From contig NZ_JAMXMB010000040.1 of assembly GCF_024055635.1 (NCBI RefSeq), positions 186,001 to 250,000 on the forward strand: 64,000 bases of DNA. The letters run 5' to 3'. Numbering within the stretch: position 1 is the stretch's first letter; the number at the start of each line of letters is the position of its first letter. The translations under genes and the position numbers were made by a program. This stretch comes from Microbacterium yannicii. Lineage in GTDB: Bacteria; Actinomycetota; Actinomycetes; Actinomycetales; Microbacteriaceae. The notes below the pieces were generated by a model. It did not search any database. It worked only from the letters and a program-made list of their open reading frames with translations, and was not told the origin of the DNA. This document shows positions 48,559 to 57,811 of this stretch, piece by piece.

Positions 48559-49860
48559 GTGCCCTCAACCACCGCTTCGGTCACCCCCGGCGCTCTGGCC
48601 CACGCCGACGACCTCGCCGCCTTCGTGGCGTCGTCGCCGTCGAGCTTCCACGCCGCGGCGGAGGTCGCCGGTCGGCTCGAGCGCGCCGGATTCACCCGCC
48701 TCGACGAAGCGGCCGGCTGGCCCGCGCCGGCGGGCGGAAAGTTCGTCGTGGTGCGCGACGGCGCCGCGATCGCGTGGGTCGTGCCGGCGACCGCGGACGC
48801 CACGACGGGCGTGCGGATCTTCGGTGCGCACAGCGACTCCCCGGGGTTCAAGCTCAAGCCGAAGCCGACGACGGGAAGGCTCGGCTGGCTGCAGGCGGGT
48901 GTCGAGATCTACGGCGGCCCGCTGCTCAACTCGTGGCTCGACCGTGAACTCCGTCTCGCGGGCCGCCTCGTGCTCGACGACGGCACCAGCGTGCTGGCGT
49001 CGACCGGCGCGCTCCTGCGTCTGCCGCAGCTCGCCATCCACCTCGACCGAGAGGCGAACGACCATCTCGCGCTCGACAAGCAGTCGCAGACGCAGCCGGT
49101 GTGGGGGCTCGGGTCGGCCGAGTCCGCCGATATCCTCGGCGAGCTGGCGGCACGCGCCGGAGTGGATGCCGCGCGCATCCGCGGCTACGACATCGTCACC
49201 GCGGACTCGGCGCCCGGCGCAACGTTCGGCCGCGACGACGTGTTCTTCGCTTCCGGGCGCCTGGACGACCTCGCCTCGGTGCATGCGGGCGTCGTGGCGC
49301 TGGAGCGTGCGGCCGAAGGCCACGAGGCCGACCACATCGCGATGCTCGCGGTCTTCGACCACGAGGAGGTCGGTTCGGGCACGCGCTCCGGCGCCGCGGG
49401 GCCCTTCCTCGCCGACGTCCTCGAGCGGCTCTGGCTGACTCTCGGCGCCGACCGCGAGCAGCAGCTGCGCGCGCTGGCGGCCTCGTGGTGCGTCTCCAGC
49501 GACGTCGGTCATTCCGTGCACCCCAATTACGCCGAGAAGCACGACCCCGTCGTGCAGCCGGTGCTGGGGTCGGGCCCCATCCTCAAGATCAACGCGAACC
49601 AGCGCTACGCCACGGATGCCGCCGGCGCGGCGGCGTGGAACGGGTGGTGCGCGGCAGCGGGCGTGACGAGCCAGGAGTTCGTCTCGAACAACGCCGTCCC
49701 CTGCGGCTCGACGATCGGCCCCATCACGGCGACGCGTCTGGGCATCCGGACCGTGGATGTCGGCATCCCGATCCTCTCGATGCACTCCGCCCGGGAACTC
49801 GCCGGCGTCAGCGACCTCTGGGACCTCACCCGCGTCGCCGAGACCTACTTCCGCGGCTGA
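48559..49860 (+). CDS. M18 family aminopeptidase
   Basis: A 433-residue zinc aminopeptidase. The metal and active-site motifs are in order: GAHSDSPGFKLK (His, Asp), DHEEVGSG (Glu pair), DVGHSVHPNY and the terminal MHSARE. It trims N-terminal residues, acidic residues in characterised members, in the cytosol. GTG 48559 has a GAGGAGG site. An inverted repeat follows about 50 bases downstream. Confidence 0.94.
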   Translation: MPSTTASVTPGALAHADDLAAFVASSPSSFHAAAEVAGRLERAGFTRLDEAAGWPAPAGGKFVVVRDGAAIAWVVPATADATTGVRIFGAHSDSPGFKLKPKPTTGRLGWLQAGVEIYGGPLLNSWLDRELRLAGRLVLDDGTSVLASTGALLRLPQLAIHLDREANDHLALDKQSQTQPVWGLGSAESADILGELAARAGVDAARIRGYDIVTADSAPGATFGRDDVFFASGRLDDLASVHAGVVALERAAEGHEADHIAMLAVFDHEEVGSGTRSGAAGPFLADVLERLWLTLGADREQQLRALAASWCVSSDVGHSVHPNYAEKHDPVVQPVLGSGPILKINANQRYATDAAGAAAWNGWCAAAGVTSQEFVSNNAVPCGSTIGPITATRLGIRTVDVGIPILSMHSARELAGVSDLWDLTRVAETYFRG

Positions 49861-49912
49861 GCCTCCCCGCCGCGAGTCCCCCATCGCCACGTTTCGCCGG
49901 CCCGGGCAGGAC

Positions 49913-49973
49913 GTTGACTTGCCGTATATGTACGCGACACGCCCGGCGTGTCGTACATATACGGCAAGTCAAC
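49913..49973. repeat. inverted repeat, copy 2 (after the M18 aminopeptidase gene)
   Basis: The arm again reads TTGACTTGCCGTATATGTACG and is followed by CGACACGCC, pairing with the downstream arm. The right arm lacks one CG dinucleotide, giving a two-base bulge compared with the perfect copy at 12825-12882. Both copies continue with AACCG after the right arm. It lies between two plus-strand genes. Confidence 0.9.
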
Positions 49974-50116
49974 CGGGTGACGAGGGGCGACGGGGTCGGC
50001 CCTGGCGTGGCGGCCAGGGCTGGGCGCCGGCTGACACGTCTGAGCGCTGAGCGCAACCCCCTCCGCTGATCGCCGACCACGCGGGGAGGGTGTCGTGAGA
50101 CACCCAGGAGGAGCGC

Positions 50117-51262
50117 ATGAAGGCGATGACGTACCGCGGACCGTACAAGCTCCGCGTCGAGAGCAAGCCCGAGCCGAGGATCGAGCACCCCAACGACGCC
50201 ATCGTGCGCGTCGAGCTGGCAGCCATCTGCGGATCGGATCTGCATCTGTACCACGGCATGATGCCCGACACCCGCATCGGCCACACGTTCGGCCACGAGT
50301 TCATCGGCACCGTCGTGCAGGTGGGCGGGTCGGTCGAGCGGCTGCAGGTCGGCGATCGGGTGATGGTGCCGTTCAACATCTACTGCGGCTCGTGCTTCTT
50401 CTGCGCGCGGGGTCTGTTCTCGAACTGCCACAACGTGAACCCCAATGCCACGGCGATCGGCGGCATCTACGGCTACTCCCATTCGACCGGCGGCTACGAC
50501 GGCGGTCAGGCCGAGATGGTGCGCGTGCCGTTCGCGGATGTCGGACCCTCGGTGATCCCGGACGACATCGCCGACGAGGACGCGCTGCTGCTGACCGACG
50601 CGTTCTCGACCGGCTACTTCGGCGCCCAGCTGGCCGACATCGCCGAGGGCGACACGGCCGTGGTGTTCGGCGCCGGTCCCGTGGGACTCGCCGCGGCGCG
50701 CTCCTGCTGGCTGATGGGCGCGGGACGCGTGATCGTCGTCGACCATCTGGGCTACCGACTCCAGAAGGCACGCGACTTCGCCTACGCCGAGACGGTGGCG
50801 TTCGGACAGGTCGGGGACATCGTGCGCGAGCTGAAGCGGATGACGGACGGGCTGGGAGCGGATGTCGCCATCGACGCCGTCGGCGCGGAGGCCGACGGTC
50901 ACGTGATCCAGCACGTGACGTCGGCCAAGCTCAAGATGCAGGGCGGTTCGCCGGTGGCTCTGAACTGGGCCATCGACTCCGTCCGCAAGGGCGGCACGGT
51001 ATCGGTCATGGGGGCGTATGGGCCGATGTTCAGCGCGGTGCGGTTCGGCGACGCGATGAACAAGGGCCTGACCCTGCGGATGAACCAGGCGCCGGTGAAG
51101 CGCCAGTGGCCCCGCCTGTTCGAGCACATCCGGGCCGGCTACGTGCGGCCGAGCGAGCTCATCACGCATCGCATCCCGCTCGACCACATCGCCGAGGGGT
51201 ACCACCTCTTCTCGACGAAGCTCGACGACATCATCAAGCCGGTCGTCGTCCCGGCGTCCTGA
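50117..51262 (+). CDS. zinc-dependent alcohol dehydrogenase (MDR family)
   Basis: A 381-residue medium-chain dehydrogenase. The catalytic zinc ligands are in ICGSDLHLY and GHEFIG. Structural-zinc cysteines are C-x2-C-x2-C-x7-C in YCGSCFFCARGLFSNC. The NAD(P) motif is FGAGPVGLAAA. It is closest to the glutathione-independent, formaldehyde-dehydrogenase-like alcohol dehydrogenases. An AGGAG site precedes ATG 50117. The next gene starts 20 bases later, so the two probably share a transcript. Confidence 0.93.
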   Translation: MKAMTYRGPYKLRVESKPEPRIEHPNDAIVRVELAAICGSDLHLYHGMMPDTRIGHTFGHEFIGTVVQVGGSVERLQVGDRVMVPFNIYCGSCFFCARGLFSNCHNVNPNATAIGGIYGYSHSTGGYDGGQAEMVRVPFADVGPSVIPDDIADEDALLLTDAFSTGYFGAQLADIAEGDTAVVFGAGPVGLAAARSCWLMGAGRVIVVDHLGYRLQKARDFAYAETVAFGQVGDIVRELKRMTDGLGADVAIDAVGAEADGHVIQHVTSAKLKMQGGSPVALNWAIDSVRKGGTVSVMGAYGPMFSAVRFGDAMNKGLTLRMNQAPVKRQWPRLFEHIRAGYVRPSELITHRIPLDHIAEGYHLFSTKLDDIIKPVVVPAS

Positions 51263-51282
51263 CACTCGAATCGGAGGAAGAC

Positions 51283-51873
51283 ATGCCGTACACCGCCAAG
51301 AAGCCCGGTTCCACGCCGACCCCCGACGAGCTGCGCGCCCGCATCCCCGGCTGGGGAGCCGACGCCGACCCCGCCGATCGTCCGGCGGTGCCCCGTGAGC
51401 AGCCCGGGATCCAGACAGGCGCGCACTGGGACATGCCCGAAGACCAGGGCGGCCGCGGCGGCCGCGAGAAGTCCGTCGAGCACACGCGGCTGACCCCGGT
51501 GTTCGGCACGGCGCAGCCGTTGCACGGGCTGGCCGGCCGCGTCCGCCGCTACGCGTACGAGAGGTACAGCGAGGGCCAGACCGCGCACTGGCTCCTCCTG
51601 ATCCTCGGCGACCGCATCGACTCGGCGACCGCACACCTGACGTCGCTGTTCACACGACGGCCCGACGACCCGATCACGCAGAGCGGCATCCTCGGCGAGC
51701 GAGGGCACCGGCCGATCTCGTCGCGCTTCGGCCGGGGCCGTGCCGACCTGAAGCACGCATGGCTCGATCCCCTCCTCGTGCTCGGCCCCTGGCTGATCGC
51801 GGGCACGATGATCGTCATGCTGGGTCGCGCGATCGTGCGTCCGGGCGGCGGCCGGCGCAGCGCTCAGGGATGA
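51283..51873 (+). CDS. hypothetical protein with one C-terminal membrane helix
   Basis: A 196-residue protein. The first 165 residues are soluble, rich in Pro, Arg and Asp. It continues with ILGERGHRPISSRFGRGRADLKHAWLDPLLVLGPWLIAGTMIVMLG, with one transmembrane helix at about 162-185, and a short basic tail. No family is recognised. A GGAGGAAG site precedes ATG 51283. It follows the alcohol dehydrogenase by 20 bases and is probably in its operon. Confidence 0.75.
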   Translation: MPYTAKKPGSTPTPDELRARIPGWGADADPADRPAVPREQPGIQTGAHWDMPEDQGGRGGREKSVEHTRLTPVFGTAQPLHGLAGRVRRYAYERYSEGQTAHWLLLILGDRIDSATAHLTSLFTRRPDDPITQSGILGERGHRPISSRFGRGRADLKHAWLDPLLVLGPWLIAGTMIVMLGRAIVRPGGGRRSAQG

Positions 51874-51892
51874 CGGCCGCCGGCGCCCGCGC

Positions 51893-53509
51893 CTAGCGGC
51901 CCAGCGCGAGGTACTGGTGAGTGAAGGCGATGGCCATGCCGCCCTCGCCGACGCCGGCGACCACCCGCTTCACGGAGCCGGACCGCACGTCGCCGACCGC
52001 GAAGACACCGGGAGCTGTCGTCTCGAGGGCGAACGGCCGGCGCGTCCCGGCCCATCTGCCCGACTCGAGGGCATCCGCGCCCGTGAGCACGAAGCCGCGC
52101 CCGTCGAGGGCGATCTCCGGCGGCAGCCAGGCGGTCTCGGCATCCGCTCCGATCATCACGAAGAGCACGTCGACGTCGCGGCGCCGAACGTCGCCGGTGC
52201 GTCGATCGGCGATGTCGGCGGCCCGCAGACTGTCGGCCCCGTGGAGCCCGACCACTTCGCTGCGGGTCTCCACCCGGATCGCCGGGATGGCCGAGATCTG
52301 ATCGATCAGATACTTCGACATTCCGGCCTCGAGCGACTCGCCTCGCACGAGCAGCGTGACCGACCGCGCGTGGCGGCTGAAGAACAGCGCGGCCTGGCCG
52401 GCGGAGTTGCCGGCGCCGATGATGCAGACGTCGGCGCCCTGCGCGACGGCGGAGTCGCTGCGGGCGGCGCCGTAGTAGACGCCGCTGCCGAGGAACCTGC
52501 CGACGTCGTCGAGGGGGAGCGTGCGCCACACGACTCCGGTGGCGAGGATCACCACGTCGGCGCGGACGACATCGCCGCCGTCGAGCGTCAGCTGGTGCGT
52601 CGCCGGATCCAGTGCCTCGACGGTGCGCGTGACCACCAGCTCCGCGCCCAGGCGCTTGGCCTGCTTGAACGCCCGGCTCGCCAGATCATCGCCGGAGATG
52701 CCGAACGGGAACCCGGTGTAGTTCTCGATCCGCGTCGATGTGCCGGCCTGCCCGCCGGGCGCGAACGTCTCGACGACGAGCGTGCGGAGTCCTTCCGCCG
52801 CGGCGTTCACAGCGGCCGTGAGACCCGCCGGCCCGGCGCCGAGGATGACGACGTCGTAGTCGCGCGCAGCCGGCGCCACGTCGAGCCCCACGGCGTGGGC
52901 GACCTCCCGCATCGTCGGGTTCTCGAGCCGTCGGCCGTCCGCGAGCTCGAGGACGGTGTCGGCGGCATCAGGGTCTGCATCCGCCGTCACGCTCTCGAAC
53001 TCGACGTGGTTGCGGGTCAGGAAGCCGCTCACGCGATGCGCTCGAGCGCTTCGCCCGTGGTGGATCAGTCGCACCCCCGGCTCGCGCTGCTCCGCGGCCA
53101 TCGTCTGCAGCGAGTCGAGGTAGCGGCGTGCGAGGGTGGCCACCCGGTCCGGCACCGACGGGGCGAGCGCGGCGAGCGTGTAGTACACCGCGGGCTCCAG
53201 CTTCAGCACGCGCGTCGGGCCGGCGGCGCGGCCGCTGGCCGGGAACGGCGTGCTGAGCGTCATCGGCACCTCGCCGAAGAACCTGCCGGGCTGACGCGTG
53301 CCGATGACGCGCTCGTCGCCGTTCACGAGCTTGGTGATCTCGGCGAGTCCCTCGACCACGACGAAGAGTGACCGCTCGTCGCCCTCGTGCGCGAAGTACT
53401 CGCCGGGGACGAGCCGGATGTCCTCGACGGCGCCGGCGAGGTAGACGAGGCCCTCCTCGGGCACCCCTTCGAACACGCGCATCGCGCGCAGACCGTCGAC
53501 GGTGATCAT
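51893..53509 (-). CDS. cyclic-nucleotide-binding-domain / thioredoxin-reductase-like flavoprotein
   Basis: A 538-residue fusion. Residues about 5-120 are a cNMP-binding (Crp-like) domain: FFGEVPMTLSTPFPASGRAAGPTRVLKLEP. The rest is a FAD/NAD(P) module (VVILGAGPAGLTAAVNAA; CIIGAGNSAGQAALFF). The CxxC redox pair of true thioredoxin reductases is absent: the site reads SDSAVAQGADVC. It likely transfers electrons without a thiol pair, under small-molecule control. The start is uncertain: ATG 53509 has GGGGAG; GTG 53566 follows TAGCTT by seven bases. Confidence 0.88.
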   Translation of the reverse strand: MITVDGLRAMRVFEGVPEEGLVYLAGAVEDIRLVPGEYFAHEGDERSLFVVVEGLAEITKLVNGDERVIGTRQPGRFFGEVPMTLSTPFPASGRAAGPTRVLKLEPAVYYTLAALAPSVPDRVATLARRYLDSLQTMAAEQREPGVRLIHHGRSARAHRVSGFLTRNHVEFESVTADADPDAADTVLELADGRRLENPTMREVAHAVGLDVAPAARDYDVVILGAGPAGLTAAVNAAAEGLRTLVVETFAPGGQAGTSTRIENYTGFPFGISGDDLASRAFKQAKRLGAELVVTRTVEALDPATHQLTLDGGDVVRADVVILATGVVWRTLPLDDVGRFLGSGVYYGAARSDSAVAQGADVCIIGAGNSAGQAALFFSRHARSVTLLVRGESLEAGMSKYLIDQISAIPAIRVETRSEVVGLHGADSLRAADIADRRTGDVRRRDVDVLFVMIGADAETAWLPPEIALDGRGFVLTGADALESGRWAGTRRPFALETTAPGVFAVGDVRSGSVKRVVAGVGEGGMAIAFTHQYLALGR

Positions 53510-53660
53510 GCGGCTCCCCAGCGGCAGGCGGGGGCGGCGTGCGCACCCGGCGACGCAACGCGCCACGGGGCCGAAGCTACCGGGGTCGCCGAGCGCCGGT
53601 CAACCGGCGCGGCTCGCCTCGTCCGCCCGCGACGTCGGAGGATCGGCGTAGCCTGAACGG

Positions 53661-54392
53661 ATGCCGCAGCCCACGACACCGCACGACGGCGAGGTGCTGC
53701 CCGGCACGACGCTCGGCGCACGCGCGCAGCTTGCGGCACTGGCAGCCGACCCCGGCGTCGTGCCGTTGCTCGAGCTCCCCGAGCGTGCGAACTCGCGCCC
53801 GGCCGCGGTGCTCATGCTGTTCGGCGTGCTGGACGGTCTCCCGAGCGACCACGACGCGCAGGCCAGAGCCGTGTCGCGCGATCTGGACGTGCTGCTGCTC
53901 GCTCGCGCGACGACGCTGCGCGCCCACCCCGGTCAGGTCGCCTTCCCCGGCGGACGCCTCGACCCGGGCGACGATGGACCGGTCGGCGCCGCGCTGCGTG
54001 AAGCGCGGGAAGAGACCGGGCTCGACACCGCCGGCGTCGAGGTGCTCGGCGTGCTCGGCGACATCTCCCTCGCGTTCTCGCAGCACCTGGTGACACCGGT
54101 GCTCGGGTGGTGGCGGCATCCGTCACCCGTCCGCGTGGTCGACGAGGCCGAGTCCGCCGCGGTGTTCCGCGCTCCCGTGGCCGACCTGCTGAACCCCGCC
54201 AACCGGGGCGTCACGGTGGTCCGCCGTGACGGACAGGAATGGCGGGGTCCGGGATTCCTCGTGCGGCATATGACGGGGGAGCACCTCGTCTGGGGGTTCA
54301 CCGGGATGGTGCTCGACGGCCTGTTCGACCGCTTGGGATGGACCGAGCCATGGGACGACACCCGTGAACTGCCCCTCGCGCTGCCGGATTGA
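53661..54392 (+). CDS. Nudix hydrolase (CoA pyrophosphatase-like)
   Basis: A 243-residue Nudix protein with the box GxLDPx(n)REAREETGL visible as GGRLDPGD followed by ALREAREETGLDTAG. It also has the upstream LRAHPGQVAFPGG block that marks the NudL/CoAse group. It hydrolyses a pyrophosphate bond, probably of CoA or derivatives. ATG 53661 follows TAGCCT (53649-53654) by six bases, a leaderless start. Confidence 0.92.
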   Translation: MPQPTTPHDGEVLPGTTLGARAQLAALAADPGVVPLLELPERANSRPAAVLMLFGVLDGLPSDHDAQARAVSRDLDVLLLARATTLRAHPGQVAFPGGRLDPGDDGPVGAALREAREETGLDTAGVEVLGVLGDISLAFSQHLVTPVLGWWRHPSPVRVVDEAESAAVFRAPVADLLNPANRGVTVVRRDGQEWRGPGFLVRHMTGEHLVWGFTGMVLDGLFDRLGWTEPWDDTRELPLALPD

Positions 54393-54401
54393 CCGCGGGA
54401 C

Positions 54402-54977
54402 TCAGCGGTACCGGTAGTGCTCGGCGCTCGTGTTGACCCAGCTGACGAATCGGCGTGCCTCGGGGTCGTGGGCGGCGGGATAGGGGGTGACCCAGACCTG
54501 CGCTCCGGCGACCACCAGGTGCGGCGCCATCCGGTTGATCGCCCGGTTGATGGTGCGGGGCGTGACGGGACCGCCGGGGCCGAACATGCGCCGCTCGACA
54601 GCCGCTGTCGTGAAAGCCGGACGCCGCAGCAATGCATCGCCTGAGTCGACGGATGCCTCGACCTCGGCGACCGGCTGACTCAGGTCGCCGAAGTGGATCC
54701 ATCGCCCGTCGATGACGATGCCCGCGAAGTCCTGCTCCTGGCCGCTGTAGCGGACGTCGGCGGTCCACCGGCGTCCGTCCCACCAGCGTGTGCGTCCGCG
54801 CTGGTCGTCGTACCAGCCGGCCAGCGCGGGACCGGCGGCAGGGGGTCCGGCATCCGTCCGCAGTTCGATGTCGGGCGCGCGCAGGTCGATGTACTGCTCG
54901 GTCCAGTGGGTGCCGTCCCACCAGCGCTGTTTGCCCGAGCCGTCGTCGTACCACCCGGCTGCCGGTTGCGTGGCCAT
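54402..54977 (-). CDS. double DUF2510 domain protein
   Basis: A 191-residue protein with two DUF2510 modules near the N-terminus (AGWYDDGSGKQRWWDGTHWT, about 7-26, and AGWYDDQRGRTRWWDGRRWT, about 53-72). A 115-residue region follows with FGPGGPVTPRTINRAINRMAPHLVVAG. DUF2510 is a small Trp-rich domain common in actinobacteria, of unproven role. ATG 54977 follows TACCCT (54984-54989, opposite strand) by six bases, a leaderless start. Confidence 0.92.
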   Translation of the reverse strand: MATQPAAGWYDDGSGKQRWWDGTHWTEQYIDLRAPDIELRTDAGPPAAGPALAGWYDDQRGRTRWWDGRRWTADVRYSGQEQDFAGIVIDGRWIHFGDLSQPVAEVEASVDSGDALLRRPAFTTAAVERRMFGPGGPVTPRTINRAINRMAPHLVVAGAQVWVTPYPAAHDPEARRFVSWVNTSAEHYRYR

Positions 54978-55051
54978 GCACCGAGGGTAGTTCGTGACAC
55001 TCGAGGTCGGCGAGCGGCCTCCGGGGTCGGAGACCACGGCAGACTGGACCA

Positions 55052-55453
55052 ATGCCTTCCGTCGACGACATCCTCCCCGCTGACCGCCGCCACCTCCTCG
55101 AGCTCCCGGTGTATGCCCACCTGGGAACGATCCGGCCTGACGACACCGTGCAGGTGAACCCGATGTGGTTCGAGTTCGACGGCGAGCACGTGCGGTTCAC
55201 GCACACCAACTACCGGCAGAAGTACCGCAACCTGCAGCACAACCCCTCGATGTCGCTGTCGATCATCGACCCCGACCACCCCTTCCACTATCTCGAGGTC
55301 GCCGGTCGACTGGTCGAGGTGGTGCCCGATCCCGAGGGCGCGTTCTACGTGCGACTGCAGAACCGCTACGGCAACCCGAGCAGCACGCCGCCGCGCGACA
55401 AGGCCGACCGCGTGATCCTGGTCATGTCGGTCGAGCGCGCGACGAAGCAATAG
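55052..55453 (+). CDS. PPOX-class F420-dependent protein
   Basis: A 133-residue split-barrel flavin-type protein. Motifs YAHLGTIRPDDTVQVNPMWFEFDGEHVRFTHTNYRQKYRNL and RYG-type C-terminus match the F420-dependent PPOX-class / Rv1155-like family. It binds F420 or FMN and can reduce quinones or tetrapyrrole-like substrates. It lies close to the F420-dependent LLM-class gene on the opposite strand. Confidence 0.9.
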   Translation: MPSVDDILPADRRHLLELPVYAHLGTIRPDDTVQVNPMWFEFDGEHVRFTHTNYRQKYRNLQHNPSMSLSIIDPDHPFHYLEVAGRLVEVVPDPEGAFYVRLQNRYGNPSSTPPRDKADRVILVMSVERATKQ

Positions 55454-55474
55454 CCGCGGGCCGCGCCGGCGCGG

Positions 55475-56467
55475 TCAGCTGAGGGCGCGCAGCCGCTCGA
55501 GCAGCGGGCCGGCGGCTTCGGCGAGGAAGCGCTCCTGCTGCTCGTCGCCGATCTGCACGAGTGCGACGTCGGTGAAGCCGCCGTCGAGGTAGGGACGCAC
55601 GCTCTCCGCGAGCTCGTCGAGATCCGGTCCGCACGGGATCGACGACGCGATGTCGTCCGGGCGCACGAAGCTGCTCGCGGCTTCGAAGCCCGCGGGGGTC
55701 GGCAGCTCGGCATTCACGGGCCACCCGCCGCCGAACCAACGGAACTGCTCGTGGGCGCGCTGGACGGCGGTGTCCTTGTCGGGATCCCAGGAGATCGGGA
55801 TCTGGCCGATCTTGCGGGATCCGCCATCCGTGCCGGGCCCCGCGTCGGTGCGCCGCGCGTCGTCCCAGAGCTGCACCAGCTCGGATTTCGGCTCGACGGC
55901 GATCATGTGGTCGGCCATCGGAGCGAACGAGCCGATCGACTCCTCGCCCGACACGGCGACGCCGATCTCCACCCGGGTGTCGGGCACGTCCCAGATGCGC
56001 GCGGAGTCCACGCGGAAGTGCTCGCCCTGGTAGGTCAGCAGCTCACCCGAGTGCAGCTCGCGGATGATCTCGATGGCCTCGATCAACCGATCCTGGCGGA
56101 CGTCGACGTTCGGCCAGCCCTGTCCGACGACGTGCTCGTTCAGGTTCTCGCCCGAACCCAGCCCGAGGATGAACCGGCCTTCGCTGAGGATCTGCAGCGT
56201 CGCGGCCTTCTGGGCGACGACAGCGGGGTGGTAGCGCATCGTGGGGCAGGTGACATACGTCATCAGCTCGACGCGCGAGGTCGCATGGGCGACGGCGCCC
56301 AGCACCGTCCAGGCGTACGGCGAGTGCCCCTGGCTCACGAGCCACGGCGAGTAGTGGTCGCTCGAGACCTCGAAGTCGAAGCCGACGTCCTCCGCCGCCT
56401 CCGCGTAGCGCACCAGCTCTCGCGGGCCGCTCTGCTCGCCCATCAGCGTGTATCCGAATCGCACCAT
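55475..56467 (-). CDS. F420-dependent LLM-class oxidoreductase
   Basis: A 330-residue enzyme of the luciferase-like monooxygenase fold, F420-dependent type: FEVSSDHYSPWLVSQGHSPYAWTVLGAVAHAT, VAQKAATLQILSEGRFILGLGSGENLNEHVVG and the C-terminal GPDLDELAESV. Family members include F420-dependent glucose-6-phosphate dehydrogenase and related oxidoreductases; the substrate is not readable. A GGAGGAG site fixes ATG 56467. It is convergent with the PPOX-type protein. Confidence 0.9.
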   Translation of the reverse strand: MVRFGYTLMGEQSGPRELVRYAEAAEDVGFDFEVSSDHYSPWLVSQGHSPYAWTVLGAVAHATSRVELMTYVTCPTMRYHPAVVAQKAATLQILSEGRFILGLGSGENLNEHVVGQGWPNVDVRQDRLIEAIEIIRELHSGELLTYQGEHFRVDSARIWDVPDTRVEIGVAVSGEESIGSFAPMADHMIAVEPKSELVQLWDDARRTDAGPGTDGGSRKIGQIPISWDPDKDTAVQRAHEQFRWFGGGWPVNAELPTPAGFEAASSFVRPDDIASSIPCGPDLDELAESVRPYLDGGFTDVALVQIGDEQQERFLAEAAGPLLERLRALS

Positions 56468-56614
56468 CGTCGCTCCTCCGCATCTGCGCGCCGGCCACCC
56501 CGGATGGCGGCCGCCTTCGGCACGATACGAACGAACGGACGGCGTCGCGCGGGGATTGCAAGCCCGCGATGCGGGTGCTAGCGGGTCATCGTCCGCCCGT
56601 CGCACACTGCCTCC

Positions 56615-56650
56615 CTCGCCCGCCCTCCACGTCAGCGAAGGGCGGGGGAG
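56615..56650. repeat. hairpin in the LLM-esterase intergenic region
   Basis: CTCGCCCGCCCT (56615-56626) pairs with AGGGCGGGGGAG (56639-56650) with one mismatch around a 12-base loop. The genes on both sides point away from it, so it is not obviously a terminator. Confidence 0.4.
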
Positions 56651-56745
56651 AGCGCAGGAGGAGGGGAAGCCGCGACGCCGCGTCAGCGCAGCGTCAGCTG
56701 GTGCGAGTGCGTGCCTCGACGGCCGGATCCGGATAGCATTGTCCG

Positions 56746-57726
56746 GTGTCGACGAAGACCCCGCCCGAACCTTTCCACCCCGATCTCGCCGCCGCGAAGT
56801 GGATCCCGCTCTTCAGCGCCGGACCCCGCACGCTCTGGATGTTCCGCGCCACCCCTCGTGGCATCGGCCCGGATTCCGAGGTCGACGTCGCGACGGTGCG
56901 GGTAGACACTCCGGCGGGGGAGCGGCCCTACCGTGTGTTCCGGCCGCGGCGGAGGTCGGCGGCGGCACCGGTTCCGGCACTGTTCTGGATCCACGGCGGA
57001 GGACTGATCCTCGGCACGCCGCAGCAGGACGACGGCACGAACCTCGCGCTCGCACGCGACCTCGGCATCGTCGTCTTCGGGGCGTCGTACCGCCTCGCCC
57101 CGGAGCATCCGGCGCCCGCCGCACTCGACGACCTGGTCGCCGGGTTCCGCGAGGTCGTCGCACGTGCCGCCGAATTCGGCGTCGATCCCGACCGCATCGC
57201 GATCGGGGGTGCCAGCGCCGGTGGCGGGCTGGCCGCCGCGCTCGCGCAGCGCCTCCACGACGAGGGCGGACCGCAGCCCGTCTTCCAGCTCCTGGTCTAT
57301 CCCATGCTCGACGACCGCACGGTGCTGCGCGACGACGTCGACCCGCGGCATGCGCGCATGTGGTCGCCGTCGAGCAACCGGTTCGCGTGGTCGGCCTATC
57401 TCGGCGCGGACGCCGATGGATCAGACGACGCCTCGGGCACCGGCATCCGCTCGGCCGTGGTTCCCGCGCGGCGTGAAGACCTGAGCGGACTGCCGCCGGC
57501 GTGGATCGGCGTCGGCACTCTCGACCTCTTCCACGACGAAGGAGTCGGATACGCGGGTCGCCTGACGGCGGCCGGAGTGCCGTGCGAGCTCACTGAGGTG
57601 CCCGGCGCGTTCCACGGTTTCGACGCGGTGTTCCGCAAGGCCGGCGTGACGCGCGCGTTCCACGAGGAGTGGGCCCGCGTGCTGCGCTCCGCTCTCGGAC
57701 TCGAGACCGGCCCGGCCGCGGGCTGA
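56746..57726 (+). CDS. alpha/beta hydrolase, hormone-sensitive lipase (HSL) family esterase
   Basis: A 326-residue esterase. The oxyanion motif is HGGG (FWIHGGGLIL), the nucleophile elbow is GGASAGGG, the acid is in VGTLDLFHDE, and the base His is in AFHGFD. It hydrolyses short acyl esters in the cytosol; the natural substrate is unknown. GTG 56746 follows TAGCAT (56734-56739) by six bases, a leaderless start. Confidence 0.93.
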   Translation: MSTKTPPEPFHPDLAAAKWIPLFSAGPRTLWMFRATPRGIGPDSEVDVATVRVDTPAGERPYRVFRPRRRSAAAPVPALFWIHGGGLILGTPQQDDGTNLALARDLGIVVFGASYRLAPEHPAPAALDDLVAGFREVVARAAEFGVDPDRIAIGGASAGGGLAAALAQRLHDEGGPQPVFQLLVYPMLDDRTVLRDDVDPRHARMWSPSSNRFAWSAYLGADADGSDDASGTGIRSAVVPARREDLSGLPPAWIGVGTLDLFHDEGVGYAGRLTAAGVPCELTEVPGAFHGFDAVFRKAGVTRAFHEEWARVLRSALGLETGPAAG

Positions 57727-57811
57727 CGGGCACGCGTCGCCCGTTGCGCCCGCCGCCACCCTCGCCGAGCGGCCCCTCCGCATCTGAAACGGCGTCGGCT
57801 ACGGTCGGGGG

